DNA from: Pseudomonas laurylsulfativorans
GTDB taxonomy: Bacteria > Pseudomonadota > Gammaproteobacteria > Pseudomonadales > Pseudomonadaceae
NCBI RefSeq assembly: GCF_002906155.1
Contig: NZ_MUJK01000001.1
Coordinates: forward strand, 186,001-250,000
Reading direction: 5' to 3'
DNA length: 64,000 nt
In this document: one piece after another, positions 45,783 through 53,504 of the stretch
How the letters are laid out: every line of letters starts with the position of its first letter
Position numbering within the stretch: the first letter of the stretch is position 1
Program-made: the position numbers and the translations under genes
Notes under the pieces: model-generated
Seen by the model: only the letters and a program-made list of their open reading frames with translations
Database searches by the model: none
What the model was told of the DNA's origin: nothing

Positions 45783-46025
45783 ATGCCGAAATACACAGTC
45801 GATCAGAACATCACCTTGTTCGGTGGCGAACTGATCCTGACGGCTGCTCAGGCCAGTGCGCGAGCGCACTGCCTGCAGGAGCTCAAGAAAGGCCGTTACG
45901 AGATCATCAGCCCGGTCCAGTTCAAGAAGGGGGAGGTGATAGTTATCCCCGGTGAGCCGGACAAGGCGCTGGCTCAGAAGGTCACCAAGGTCGAAAAGGA
46001 TGCAGGGGGCGGCAATGGCGAATAA
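45783..46025 (+). CDS. Small hypothetical head protein
   Basis: An 80-residue protein (KYTVDQNITLFGGELILTAA, KGRYEIISPVQFKKGEVIVI) with a likely small beta fold and a Gly-rich end. No family is recognised. It overlaps the next gene by 11 bases in the head operon. Confidence 0.6.
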   Translation: MPKYTVDQNITLFGGELILTAAQASARAHCLQELKKGRYEIISPVQFKKGEVIVIPGEPDKALAQKVTKVEKDAGGGNGE

Positions 46026-46203
46026 ATCCTACCGGGTGCTCAGCGGTTCATTCCGTAAGCCCAACAATGAGTTGGTCGAAGTCGGTGGGACGATCGAGTT
46101 GCCGGCCGACGTTGCGGAGCGTTTCCGTAACCAGCTGAGCGAAGTTTCCCCCGCCGAGTCGACCAAAAAAGCCGGTCCGGCCAAGGCTGAAGGCGATGTT
46201 TGA
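46015..46203 (+). CDS. Small hypothetical head protein
   Basis: A 62-residue protein (MANKSYRVLSGSFRKPNNEL, GTIELPADVAERFRNQL) ending in an Ala/Lys-rich tail. No family is recognised. The ATG lies inside the upstream gene and its end overlaps the next ATG, so it is translationally coupled. Confidence 0.55.
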   Translation: MANKSYRVLSGSFRKPNNELVEVGGTIELPADVAERFRNQLSEVSPAESTKKAGPAKAEGDV

Positions 46204-46483
46204 GGAGGACCTTTCGGCCTTCCTCGAGGATTTCAATGTGGGTGGCCTAGTCGACGGCCAGCCCTTCCTGGCGGTGCGGGACATGCCGGATGAGATCCGC
46301 GCCATGGCCGGTATCAACAGTCAGTCGACCTACTACGAAATCCTGATCATCACCGCCGAGGCTGAGCGCCTGGGCATTGTCAACGGCAAGTTAATCAGTG
46401 TGGGTGGCGTGTCTTACAGGGTGCGCGACCGGCTGATGATCGATGACGGGGCATTCAGTCTCGCTTCACTCACCAAGGTCTAA
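46196..46483 (+). CDS. Head-tail joining protein (gpFII-like)
   Basis: A 95-residue protein: MFEEDLSAFLEDFNVGG, LVDGQPFLAVRDMPDEI, YYEILIITAEAERLGI and VGGVSYRVRDRLMIDDG. The layout matches small connector proteins of the gpFII type that bind between the portal-gpW complex and the tail. Position just before the tail terminator gene agrees. Confidence 0.68.
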   Translation: MFEEDLSAFLEDFNVGGLVDGQPFLAVRDMPDEIRAMAGINSQSTYYEILIITAEAERLGIVNGKLISVGGVSYRVRDRLMIDDGAFSLASLTKV

Positions 46484-46487
46484 CCCT

Positions 46488-46940
46488 ATGCCTTCCATTC
46501 AAGAGCGCATCGTCGACCGGGCGAAGGTGCTGATTCTTGGCGCCGGTACGTTGGCCAGCGACCGAGTGTTTCGCAGTCGTACGGAAGCGATCACCCGGGA
46601 CATGTCGCCGGCCATTGTGATTCGTCCGAACCTGGAAACCACCGAACGCGAAAGCCAGTCGGTAGACCGCAACCAGTTTGAGCTGTCGGTGGAAATCCTC
46701 GCTCGCGAGGACACCACCACGGGCGATGCCTGGGACCAGGTCGCGGATCTGGTCAAGGTTGCTGTGCACGCGGTCCTGATGGAGGAGGACGCCTTTCCCG
46801 AGGCTGACCGCATTCAACGTTTCTACATCGATTGGATCGAGGACGACGGCGACAACACCGCGGGCAACTGCATGGTGCGCTACCGCTTCACCTATCTGTG
46901 CAACACCGGCGACTTGTTGTCGGGACCCACTATTTATTGA
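46488..46940 (+). CDS. Tail terminator/minor tail protein (gpU-like)
   Basis: A 150-residue protein: MPSIQERIVDRAKVLILGAG, AIVIRPNLETTERESQS, FELSVEILAREDTTTGDAWD, FYIDWIEDDGDNTAGNCMV. The pattern (uncertain-sized domains bound to a tail-end hexamer) and its place directly before the tail tube gene fit a gpU-like tail terminator. The start at 46488 follows the previous stop by four bases. Confidence 0.62.
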   Translation: MPSIQERIVDRAKVLILGAGTLASDRVFRSRTEAITRDMSPAIVIRPNLETTERESQSVDRNQFELSVEILAREDTTTGDAWDQVADLVKVAVHAVLMEEDAFPEADRIQRFYIDWIEDDGDNTAGNCMVRYRFTYLCNTGDLLSGPTIY

Positions 46941-46952
46941 GGAATACCTCTC

Positions 46953-47708
46953 ATGCAAATTGCATTCGGTAGCGGGCTGTTTTATGCCACCCCGCTGATG
47001 GACGCCTATGGCAATGCGTTGGCAGCACCAACCCCTATCCTGCTGGGCATCATGCAAGAAGCGTCGATTGACCTGTCCTTCGATTCGAAAGAGTTGTTCG
47101 GCGGCGAACAGTTCGCGGTCGATGCGGCGCGTGGTCAGGGCAAGCTGTCCGGCAAGGCCAAGGCGGCGCAGATCAGCCTTTCGCAATGGAATGCCCTGGT
47201 GTTTGGCCAGCAGTTGCAGCCCGGTCAAGTGTTGGTGCATCACGCAACCACACCGACGCCGATTCCCGTAGGGGGCAAAATCATTGTCGATCCACCAGCG
47301 GATGGTTTGTTGGCCGGTGACTTAGGTGTACGCGGTGGTGGGGCGGTGGCTTTTCAACGCGTCCTGACTGCGCCAGTCTCAGGCCAGTACACCTACAACG
47401 CCACGACCGGTGAGTACGGCTTTGCGGTGGCGGACGCCAATACCCCGGTGTTTATCGACTATCGCTACTCGGTGGCCACCGGCAAAAGTCTGTCCGTGCG
47501 TAACCTGCCGATGGGCGATATGCCAGTGTTTCAGGGCGAGCTGTACCTGAAGTACAAGGGCAAATCGATTTATGTCCGGGTTCCGAACTTCGTCAGCAAC
47601 AAGCTGGGGATTGCGACCAAGCAGGATGACTACACCATCCCCGACTTCGAATTCACCGGTTACGCCGATGAGTTCGGTGAAGTCGTTTACTGGAGTGCCA
47701 GCGAATGA
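46953..47708 (+). CDS. Major tail (tube) protein
   Basis: A 251-residue protein: MQIAFGSGLFYATPLMDAYG, EASIDLSFDSKELFGGEQFA, GKAKAAQISLSQWNALVFGQ and a Gly/beta-rich middle, with FEFTGYADEFGEVVYWSAS at the end. The ELFGGEQF and AKAAQIS words are usual in phage tail tube proteins of this set. A long beta insert (about residues 105-180) may be a surface Ig-like domain. GAGG precedes the ATG, and the end overlaps the chaperone gene. Confidence 0.8.
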   Translation: MQIAFGSGLFYATPLMDAYGNALAAPTPILLGIMQEASIDLSFDSKELFGGEQFAVDAARGQGKLSGKAKAAQISLSQWNALVFGQQLQPGQVLVHHATTPTPIPVGGKIIVDPPADGLLAGDLGVRGGGAVAFQRVLTAPVSGQYTYNATTGEYGFAVADANTPVFIDYRYSVATGKSLSVRNLPMGDMPVFQGELYLKYKGKSIYVRVPNFVSNKLGIATKQDDYTIPDFEFTGYADEFGEVVYWSASE

Positions 47709-48055
47709 CGCCCGTCAACGTACCTGGTGTTGAGTTCCCGTTTCCGGGCAAAACACTGGTGATACCGCCCATGGCGCTGGGGGATCTGGAACAGTTGCTC
47801 GATCGCATCAATAACGTCATGTCCGGTCGAATGGACAAGGACAGCATCGCCACCGTCATTGACGCCACGCATGCCGCCTTACGCCGCAACTACCCGGACA
47901 TGGATCGTTCTGAAGTGGCGAGCCTTCTGGACCTGAAGAATATGCGTGCCGCCTTGGACGCGGTCATGAGCGCCTCAGGGATGGAGGCGCAACCCGTGAA
48001 CGAGTCGGGGGAAGCTCTGGCCCCCTCGACTGGGGCCAGCTCTACGCACACCTGA
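47705..48055 (+). CDS. Tail assembly chaperone, short form (gpG-like)
   Basis: A 116-residue protein (VPGVEFPFPGKTLVIPPMAL, GDLEQLLDRINNVMSG, RNYPDMDRSEVASLLDLKNM) in the place of lambda gpG, between tail tube and tape measure. It is the unshifted product; a -1 frameshift near its end would add the following frame. Confidence 0.75.
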   Translation: MTPVNVPGVEFPFPGKTLVIPPMALGDLEQLLDRINNVMSGRMDKDSIATVIDATHAALRRNYPDMDRSEVASLLDLKNMRAALDAVMSASGMEAQPVNESGEALAPSTGASSTHT

Positions 48056-48312
48056 TCGCCTGCACAGGCCAGAGTCCGGTCACGCTTCGGCGTGATTGGG
48101 ACATGGTCATGGTGGGCCACATGACGGACTACTGGAATCACCATCCGCCCGTTCATGTGCTGGTGGCAGGGTACCTGGGGTACAAGCCGACTCAGTCGGT
48201 CACCGGTGCCCCAGACTTGGCTACCAACATGGCGGCACTCGCCGCGGATATGCGTAGCGAACTGCCAGAGCACTTGCGCGGTGCTTTGGATGCGTTTTGT
48301 CCATTGAGTTAG
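47705..48312 (+). CDS. Tail assembly chaperone, frameshifted long form (gpGT-like)
   Basis: The -1 frame opens right after a stop at 47998-48000 and runs to 48312, coding LDWGQLYAHLIACTGQSPVT, LRRDWDMVMVGHMTDYWNHH and more, the typical T-part of gpG/gpT pairs. No start codon or ribosome site precedes it in the overlap. The shift would occur between 48001 and 48030, at GGGGGAA (48007-48013) or CCCCC (48021-48025). The fused protein would hold the tape measure during tail assembly, as in lambda. Confidence 0.7.
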
Positions 48313-48373
48313 AAACTGGACCCTGATAGCAGCTATCGGTAGCCTTCTCCGACGTTTAACAGGGAGGCTACCC

Positions 48374-48697
48374 ATGCGTAATGGAGTTTTGTTTTTGTTG
48401 TTGCTAGCAGCTGGAGCGGCCCAGGCCGAGACCGCGGAAGTGTATTTGCTTAAGGAGAAAGCGCGCGAGTTGGTGCGTGCACGCTTGAAGGATCCTGATG
48501 CTGCGAAGTTTCAGAAACTTGAACCGCATAAACTGGAAAACGGCGCCACGATTATCTGCGGTGAAGTGAATTCTAAAAATGGTTATGGCGGTTACGCAGG
48601 GTTTGAAAAATTCTTCAGCACCGGGAGCAGTGTTCGTTTTAAAGCCGATTCGCCATCAACCTTTGAAGGTGTTTATCAGGCAGTTTGCAGTAAGTGA
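48374..48697 (+). CDS. Small exported protein, probable moron
   Basis: A 107-residue protein with a clear signal peptide (MRNGVLFLLLLAAGAAQA-ETAE). The mature part has VRARLKDPDAAKFQKLEPHK and the paired cysteines ICGEVNSKNGYGGYAGFEKF and AVCSK, which could form a disulfide. It sits between the chaperone and tape measure genes with its own GGGAGG site and its own terminator, so it is an extra gene not needed for the tail. A role in changing the lysogen surface or blocking superinfection is inference. Confidence 0.72.
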   Translation: MRNGVLFLLLLAAGAAQAETAEVYLLKEKARELVRARLKDPDAAKFQKLEPHKLENGATIICGEVNSKNGYGGYAGFEKFFSTGSSVRFKADSPSTFEGVYQAVCSK

Positions 48698-48714
48698 TTT
48701 AAAGCTGGTCCAAC

Positions 48715-48739
48715 AAACTCCGCCATGGCGGAGTTTTTT
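48715..48739 (+). terminator. Intrinsic terminator after the exported moron
   Basis: Perfect palindrome of 10-bp arms (AAACTCCGCC and its complement around AT) followed by further T residues. It lies inside the apparent upstream extension of the tape measure frame, which shows that the tape measure starts later. Confidence 0.8.
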
Positions 48740-48763
48740 ATTGTCTGCATTTTGGGTGCCGGT

Positions 48764-51529
48764 ATGGATAGGAACATCGCGTACCAGTTTACTGCTGGTA
48801 CTCAGGGTTTTGATCGTGCGGTAGAAAGCATCGAGCGCAACATGCGTGATGCGCGAGGTACCTTCAATCGCGAGTTGAGGGCAATCAACACCGATATGGT
48901 GGGCAGCCAGACCCAAATCAGTCGGTTGGGTTCGGCGGCCAATGATGCCTTTGGTTTTGTCGGAGCCAAAATCAAAGATGACATGTTGGCTTTGGGCGCT
49001 TCAATGGCTGCGGTATTTTCGGCGGTTGCGATCAAGGATTTTGTCAGTGACAGCAAGGCGGCGCTGCTCGAACAGCAGTCGGCCTATCGCGGCCTGGAGG
49101 CTGTGGCCAACCATTCTGGTGTTGGTATTGGTCGCGCAATGGAGGAAGCCCAGAAGCTTTCGGCTGACGGATTGATCAGCGTAAGTGATGCGGCAAAGTC
49201 GCTGCAGAACCTGCTGAGTCGTGGTTACAACATTGATCAGGCGGTGGCAGTGATCAGCCGTCTGAAAGATGCAGCTGCATTTAACCGGCAGGCGAACCTC
49301 AGCATGTCTGAGGCCGTAGTCGGTGCTACCGAAGGCCTCAAGAATGAAAACTCTGCCTTGGTGGACAATGCCGGTGTCACGAAAAACGTTGCAAAAATGT
49401 GGGAGGAATACGCGAAAACCATTGGTACCACCCGCGACAAATTAACGGATGCTCAAAAACGATTTGGCGAAATAAACGGAATCCTCCAAGAGACCGAAGC
49501 CCAGGTGGGTAATGCCGACAAGGCATCCAAAGGGTTGACGGGCAGTCAGGCCGAACTGGACACCAAGAGTAACGAGCTCAAAGTCACCCTCGGTACCATT
49601 CTTGAGCCGGCGTTTATCAGCCTGAACAAAACCTTGGCCGAGACAGCGAGTTGGTTCACCGGTGTGTTGAAGGGGTTGACGGGCGCGGGCGTGACGGTTG
49701 ATGAGGTGGCCGGGAACGTCAAGCGTCTTGAGGCCATGCTGGACAACCTGGGTAACAAAGGTGCGCGCGGTGGCGGCGGTAAAGCGCAGTTGGAGGGCTC
49801 CTTGCAAGAAGAGCGGTTGCTCTTGGAAGCCATGCAGTTGACCTCCAATAAGATCGATCAGGTCGATGCCGGCATGAAGACGCGTTTGGCTCGAATCGAA
49901 GAGCAGCGACGTAAAGTCGCCGAGATGGCAGCCACGGGCGATACACGTCTTTCTACCCAGCAGCAGGCGCAGCAACGCCCGACGGCCTACGGCCTGGAGG
50001 TAATGCGTCTAACAAAACTTGAAACAGCTTATTCGGCTGCCATTGAGCACCGTAAAGAGCTGGAGAAGGGGAGCACTCCACCACCTCCGGCCAAGCCGGA
50101 CACGCCGACAGCTGGGGGCGCTTCGAAGTCGCGGGTCAGTCAGTGGGCGGAAGTTCTGGACGCGCAGAAGGTTGCGCACACCCAGCAGCAGGCTGAGCAG
50201 GGGACGTTCCAGCAGTTCTCCCTGCAGAAAGAAGTCGACTATTGGCAGGCAGTTCTGCAGCGCACCGATCTCAGTGCTGCCGAGCGGTTGAGCGTGCAGC
50301 GCAATTATTTGGGCGCCCTGACCAATTTGCGTAAGCAGGACGAAGGTTCAGCGTTTGCGGACCTGCAGGCGCAGGCTCAGATGTACCGCAACAACATGGA
50401 CGCCCGATTGCAGATCGCCCAGCAAGTGCTGGATCGCAGTCGCCAGTTGTACGGGCAGGACAGTGAGGAGTATCGCCAGGCGGCCTCTGAAGTGGTTGCG
50501 ATTGAGCGCGAGAAGCAGCAGCAAATTACCAATATGAAGCAGCAACAGCTTGCGGCTGATCAACAGGCGCGGCTTGCGGACATCTCACACGCTGAGCAGA
50601 TGGCCCAACTGGATCTGCAAGCCAACCTGATCACTCAGGGGCAACTGCTGCAATCGCAGGCCGAGTTCGAGCAACAGCGATACGCAATCGAAGCGGCTGC
50701 CCTGGAGCAGCGCAAGAAATTGCTTGAGCAAGATCCTGATCGCAATCCGGTGGCCCTGCAGCAGGTGCAACAACAGATCCTTGCACTCGAGCAAACACAT
50801 CGCAACAGCATGGCGGTCATCGGCCGTCAGCAAACGATGGAGTCTCAGAGTAACTGGACCGGGATGGTCGGCAGTGTTCGCTCAAGTTGGACTGGCGGCC
50901 TGAATGGCATTTTGACCGGCACTATGTCCACCCAAGGTTTGCTCAACGGGATATTTGGCAGCATCGGTAGCGCGTTCATCGAGAACATGGTCACCGCCCC
51001 TGTGATGGCCTGGATGTTCGGGGAGACCGCCAAGACTGGAGCGACCGTGGCCGGCGTCGGGGTGCGTACTGCGGCGGAGTCGGGTGGTGCGGCGATGTCC
51101 GTGGCGATCTGGGGCGCGGCCACGATGAAGAACATTATCGCCAGCGCCTGGCAGGCCATGGCCGGCGCTTTCGCGGCCATGTCGGCAATTCCCATCATCG
51201 GTCCCGTGCTGGGTGTCGCTGCCGCTGCGGCGGCCGGCGCCTTCGTGTTTGGCATGGTGAAAAACGTGGCGTCGGCCGAAGGCGGCTACGACATTCCGGC
51301 GGGTACCAATCCGATGACCCAACTTCACGAACAGGAAATGGTGCTGCCTAAGCAGTACGCCAACGTCATCCGCCAGGCGGCGAATGGCGACGGGCAGCTG
51401 GGTGGCGGTGGCACCTACCACTACAACGATTACAGCGGCCGGATGACGCCGGCAGACATCCGGCGCAATGCCCGGGTGTTTGCCGAAGAAATGCAAAAAA
51501 TGCGGCGCAACGGTGCCATCAAGGCATAG
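48764..51529 (+). CDS. Tail tape measure protein
   Basis: A 921-residue protein that sets tail length. Start MDRNIAYQFTAGTQGFDRAV; long coiled-coil and Gln/Ala-rich segments fill residues 430-690 (QQQAEQGTFQQFSLQKEVDY, EREKQQQITNMKQQQ), with a hydrophobic block near 735-860 (GETAKTGATVAGVGVRT, AAAAAAGAFVFGMV) and a C-terminal GGYDIPAGTNPMTQLHEQEM followed by VLPKQYANV, common at the end of such proteins. An ATG at 48725 overlaps the terminator and is rejected. Confidence 0.9.
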   Translation: MDRNIAYQFTAGTQGFDRAVESIERNMRDARGTFNRELRAINTDMVGSQTQISRLGSAANDAFGFVGAKIKDDMLALGASMAAVFSAVAIKDFVSDSKAALLEQQSAYRGLEAVANHSGVGIGRAMEEAQKLSADGLISVSDAAKSLQNLLSRGYNIDQAVAVISRLKDAAAFNRQANLSMSEAVVGATEGLKNENSALVDNAGVTKNVAKMWEEYAKTIGTTRDKLTDAQKRFGEINGILQETEAQVGNADKASKGLTGSQAELDTKSNELKVTLGTILEPAFISLNKTLAETASWFTGVLKGLTGAGVTVDEVAGNVKRLEAMLDNLGNKGARGGGGKAQLEGSLQEERLLLEAMQLTSNKIDQVDAGMKTRLARIEEQRRKVAEMAATGDTRLSTQQQAQQRPTAYGLEVMRLTKLETAYSAAIEHRKELEKGSTPPPPAKPDTPTAGGASKSRVSQWAEVLDAQKVAHTQQQAEQGTFQQFSLQKEVDYWQAVLQRTDLSAAERLSVQRNYLGALTNLRKQDEGSAFADLQAQAQMYRNNMDARLQIAQQVLDRSRQLYGQDSEEYRQAASEVVAIEREKQQQITNMKQQQLAADQQARLADISHAEQMAQLDLQANLITQGQLLQSQAEFEQQRYAIEAAALEQRKKLLEQDPDRNPVALQQVQQQILALEQTHRNSMAVIGRQQTMESQSNWTGMVGSVRSSWTGGLNGILTGTMSTQGLLNGIFGSIGSAFIENMVTAPVMAWMFGETAKTGATVAGVGVRTAAESGGAAMSVAIWGAATMKNIIASAWQAMAGAFAAMSAIPIIGPVLGVAAAAAAGAFVFGMVKNVASAEGGYDIPAGTNPMTQLHEQEMVLPKQYANVIRQAANGDGQLGGGGTYHYNDYSGRMTPADIRRNARVFAEEMQKMRRNGAIKA

Positions 51530-51538
51530 GGGGAAATC

Positions 51539-52189
51539 ATGCCATTAGGTCCGTTCTGGCCACCACGCTGGATCGCCAGTTATCCAGACGTGGGTGAGGT
51601 GATCGACGGTGTGTTGCCGCGCATGCCGGGGCAAACACTGCTGTCGAAAAAGGCACCGGAGTGGAGCACGGGGGTGCAAAAGGCGGCCAGCGGCCGACGT
51701 CGCACCACCGCGTACTACTCGGCGCCTTTGTGGTCGTTCCAGATCAGCTACAACGCGGTGCGCAAACGGCCGGGTCTGGATGAGTGGACGCGGCTGATGG
51801 ACTTCTTCAACAGCCGTAAAGGCCAGTTCGGCGAGTTCCTGTATTTCGATCGCTCCGATCACCTGGTGAAACTTCAGCGATTCGGTACCGGCGACGGAAC
51901 CACCGTCACCTTTCAGCTTTCCCGTGCCATCGGCAGTTGGGTCGAGCCGGTGTATGGCGTCGTCAACATTGACGCGCTGACGGTCGGTGGAGCACCTGTT
52001 TCGAGCTACAACGTGGACGAGCTGGGGCGCATCACTTTTGCTGTGCCACCTCCCAACGGGGCGTCACTGGTGTGGAGCGGCGCGTTCTATTTCCGCTGTG
52101 CTTTCGATGCCGACTCGTTGGATGGCACCCAGCCGTTCCGGACGATTTGGGAAATGAAGAACATCGCCTTTACGAGTATCAAACCATGA
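51539..52189 (+). CDS. DUF2460-family tail protein
   Basis: A 216-residue distal tail protein. The DUF2460 pattern is clear: FWPPRWIASYPDVGEVIDGV, then TTAYYSAPLWSFQISYNAV, MDFFNSRKGQFGEFLYFD and FRCAFDADSLDGTQPFRTIW. In siphoviruses and gene transfer agents it is the first of a three-gene tail-tip cassette with the two genes that follow. ATGA overlap with the next gene. Confidence 0.88.
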   Translation: MPLGPFWPPRWIASYPDVGEVIDGVLPRMPGQTLLSKKAPEWSTGVQKAASGRRRTTAYYSAPLWSFQISYNAVRKRPGLDEWTRLMDFFNSRKGQFGEFLYFDRSDHLVKLQRFGTGDGTTVTFQLSRAIGSWVEPVYGVVNIDALTVGGAPVSSYNVDELGRITFAVPPPNGASLVWSGAFYFRCAFDADSLDGTQPFRTIWEMKNIAFTSIKP

Positions 52190-53049
52190 TCGATGCCAGC
52201 CCAGAGTTGAAACAGTTCCTGGCCACGGCGCGCAGCTTCGTGATGGCCGACCTGTACACGATTGCCTTGGCCAGCGGCCAAGTGCTGCGCTACACCGATG
52301 CCGGCCTGCAGATTTACCACGCCGGACAGAACTACTCGGCCAGCGGCCCGCTGATCAAGCGCACCGGGGTGCGTGCGGTGCGCGGCATCGAGGTGGATAC
52401 CCTGAACGTCACCTTCACCGCCGGCCTGAACGACACGGTGTTGGGGGAGTCGGTGCTGCCCTTCATTGCCGGCGGCGGCTTCGATGGCGCGACATTAAAT
52501 CTGGCCCGGGCCTTCATGGCGGACTGGGGCCAGCCGGTGATTGGAACGGTGACGCGCTTCATCGGCCGGGTGGCCGAGGTCGATCCCGTCGATCGTGAGC
52601 AGGCTACCGTGACGGTCAAGTCGCCGATGGAGTTGCTGGATACCAAAGTCCCTCGGGGTGTGTATCAGCCGTCGTGTTTGCGCACGGTATACAGCGCCGA
52701 TTGCGGGGTGAATCGGGCGCTGTTCCAGACGGCCGGCACCGTCCAGGCCGGCAGCAATACCGCCCTGCGGATCAACTCCAACGTGATGGCGGAGCAGGGC
52801 TGGTTCGACCAGGGGGTGATTCGCTTCGTCAACGGGGCGAACGCCGGTGTGGCCCGCACGGTGCGCCGGCAGACCGGTGACGGCGCGGTCACGATGATCC
52901 TCGGCGTGCCCGCGGTGCCCGTCCCGGGCGACCAGTTCCTGATTTATCCGGGCTGCCCGCGCACGCTGGATGCCTGCACCAACAAGTTCGGTAACCGCGC
53001 GCGTTATCGCGGCATGCCCTTCATCCCGGTCGCGGAGACGTCCATATGA
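52186..53049 (+). CDS. DUF2163/BR0599-family tail protein
   Basis: A 287-residue tail-tip hub component: ASPELKQFLATARSFVMADL, YTIALASGQVLRYTDAGLQI, GQPVIGTVTRFIGRVAEVD, PRGVYQPSCLRTVYSADCG (Cys region) and YPGCPRTLDACTNKFGNRAR with the family's terminal cysteine motif. It lies in the DUF2460-DUF2163-NlpC order known for gene transfer agents and many siphoviruses. Starts by ATGA overlap. Confidence 0.88.
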   Translation: MIDASPELKQFLATARSFVMADLYTIALASGQVLRYTDAGLQIYHAGQNYSASGPLIKRTGVRAVRGIEVDTLNVTFTAGLNDTVLGESVLPFIAGGGFDGATLNLARAFMADWGQPVIGTVTRFIGRVAEVDPVDREQATVTVKSPMELLDTKVPRGVYQPSCLRTVYSADCGVNRALFQTAGTVQAGSNTALRINSNVMAEQGWFDQGVIRFVNGANAGVARTVRRQTGDGAVTMILGVPAVPVPGDQFLIYPGCPRTLDACTNKFGNRARYRGMPFIPVAETSI

Positions 53050-53504
53050 ATGCGCTTGAAGCTCAACAGCGGGCGGCCGTGGTGGCCGAGGCCGAACGCT
53101 GGCTGCGCACACCGTACCAGCACCGTCAGCACTTGCTGGGTGTTGGTGTCGACTGTGCCTGGCTGCTGATCGAGGTCTACAACGCGGTCGGACTGATGCC
53201 CTTGATTGACCCCGGACCCTATGCCCAGGACTGGCACCTGCATCGCAGCGAGGAACGCTACCTGGACTGGCTCGACCGGTACGGCCACCCGGTGGAGACA
53301 CCGCAACACGGCGACATGGCGGTGTGGCGTTTCGGCCGCACCTACAGCCACGGCGCGGTGGTAATCGATGAACACCGGGTCATCCATGCTTACCGCGATA
53401 TCGGCGTGGAATACGCAGACATGCGCGAGGAACGGCTGGCCAGCCAGCTGGTGCGTTATTACACACTCAACCTATATGGAGTCAGCGATGGGGGGCAGCA
53501 GTAG
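53046..53504 (+). CDS. NlpC/P60-like phage tail peptidase
   Basis: A 152-residue peptidoglycan peptidase of the phage cell-wall peptidase (C40) group. The catalytic Cys lies in GVGVDCAWLLIEVYNAVGL near residue 36; the His is in TYSHGAVVIDEHRVIHAY near 102. It would be carried at the tail tip and cut cell-wall peptides during DNA entry. The start overlaps the previous gene; the end overlaps the tail-tip protein by 17 bases. Confidence 0.88.
   Translation: MNALEAQQRAAVVAEAERWLRTPYQHRQHLLGVGVDCAWLLIEVYNAVGLMPLIDPGPYAQDWHLHRSEERYLDWLDRYGHPVETPQHGDMAVWRFGRTYSHGAVVIDEHRVIHAYRDIGVEYADMREERLASQLVRYYTLNLYGVSDGGQQ

Noticed and set aside
48725..48763. Upstream ATG extension of the tape measure
   Set aside because: The extension is coded by the terminator hairpin of the preceding gene.
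53368..53487. Upstream extension of the tail tip gene
   Set aside because: It overlaps the peptidase gene in another frame and reads as shadow sequence; the ATG at 53488 has a proper ribosome site.
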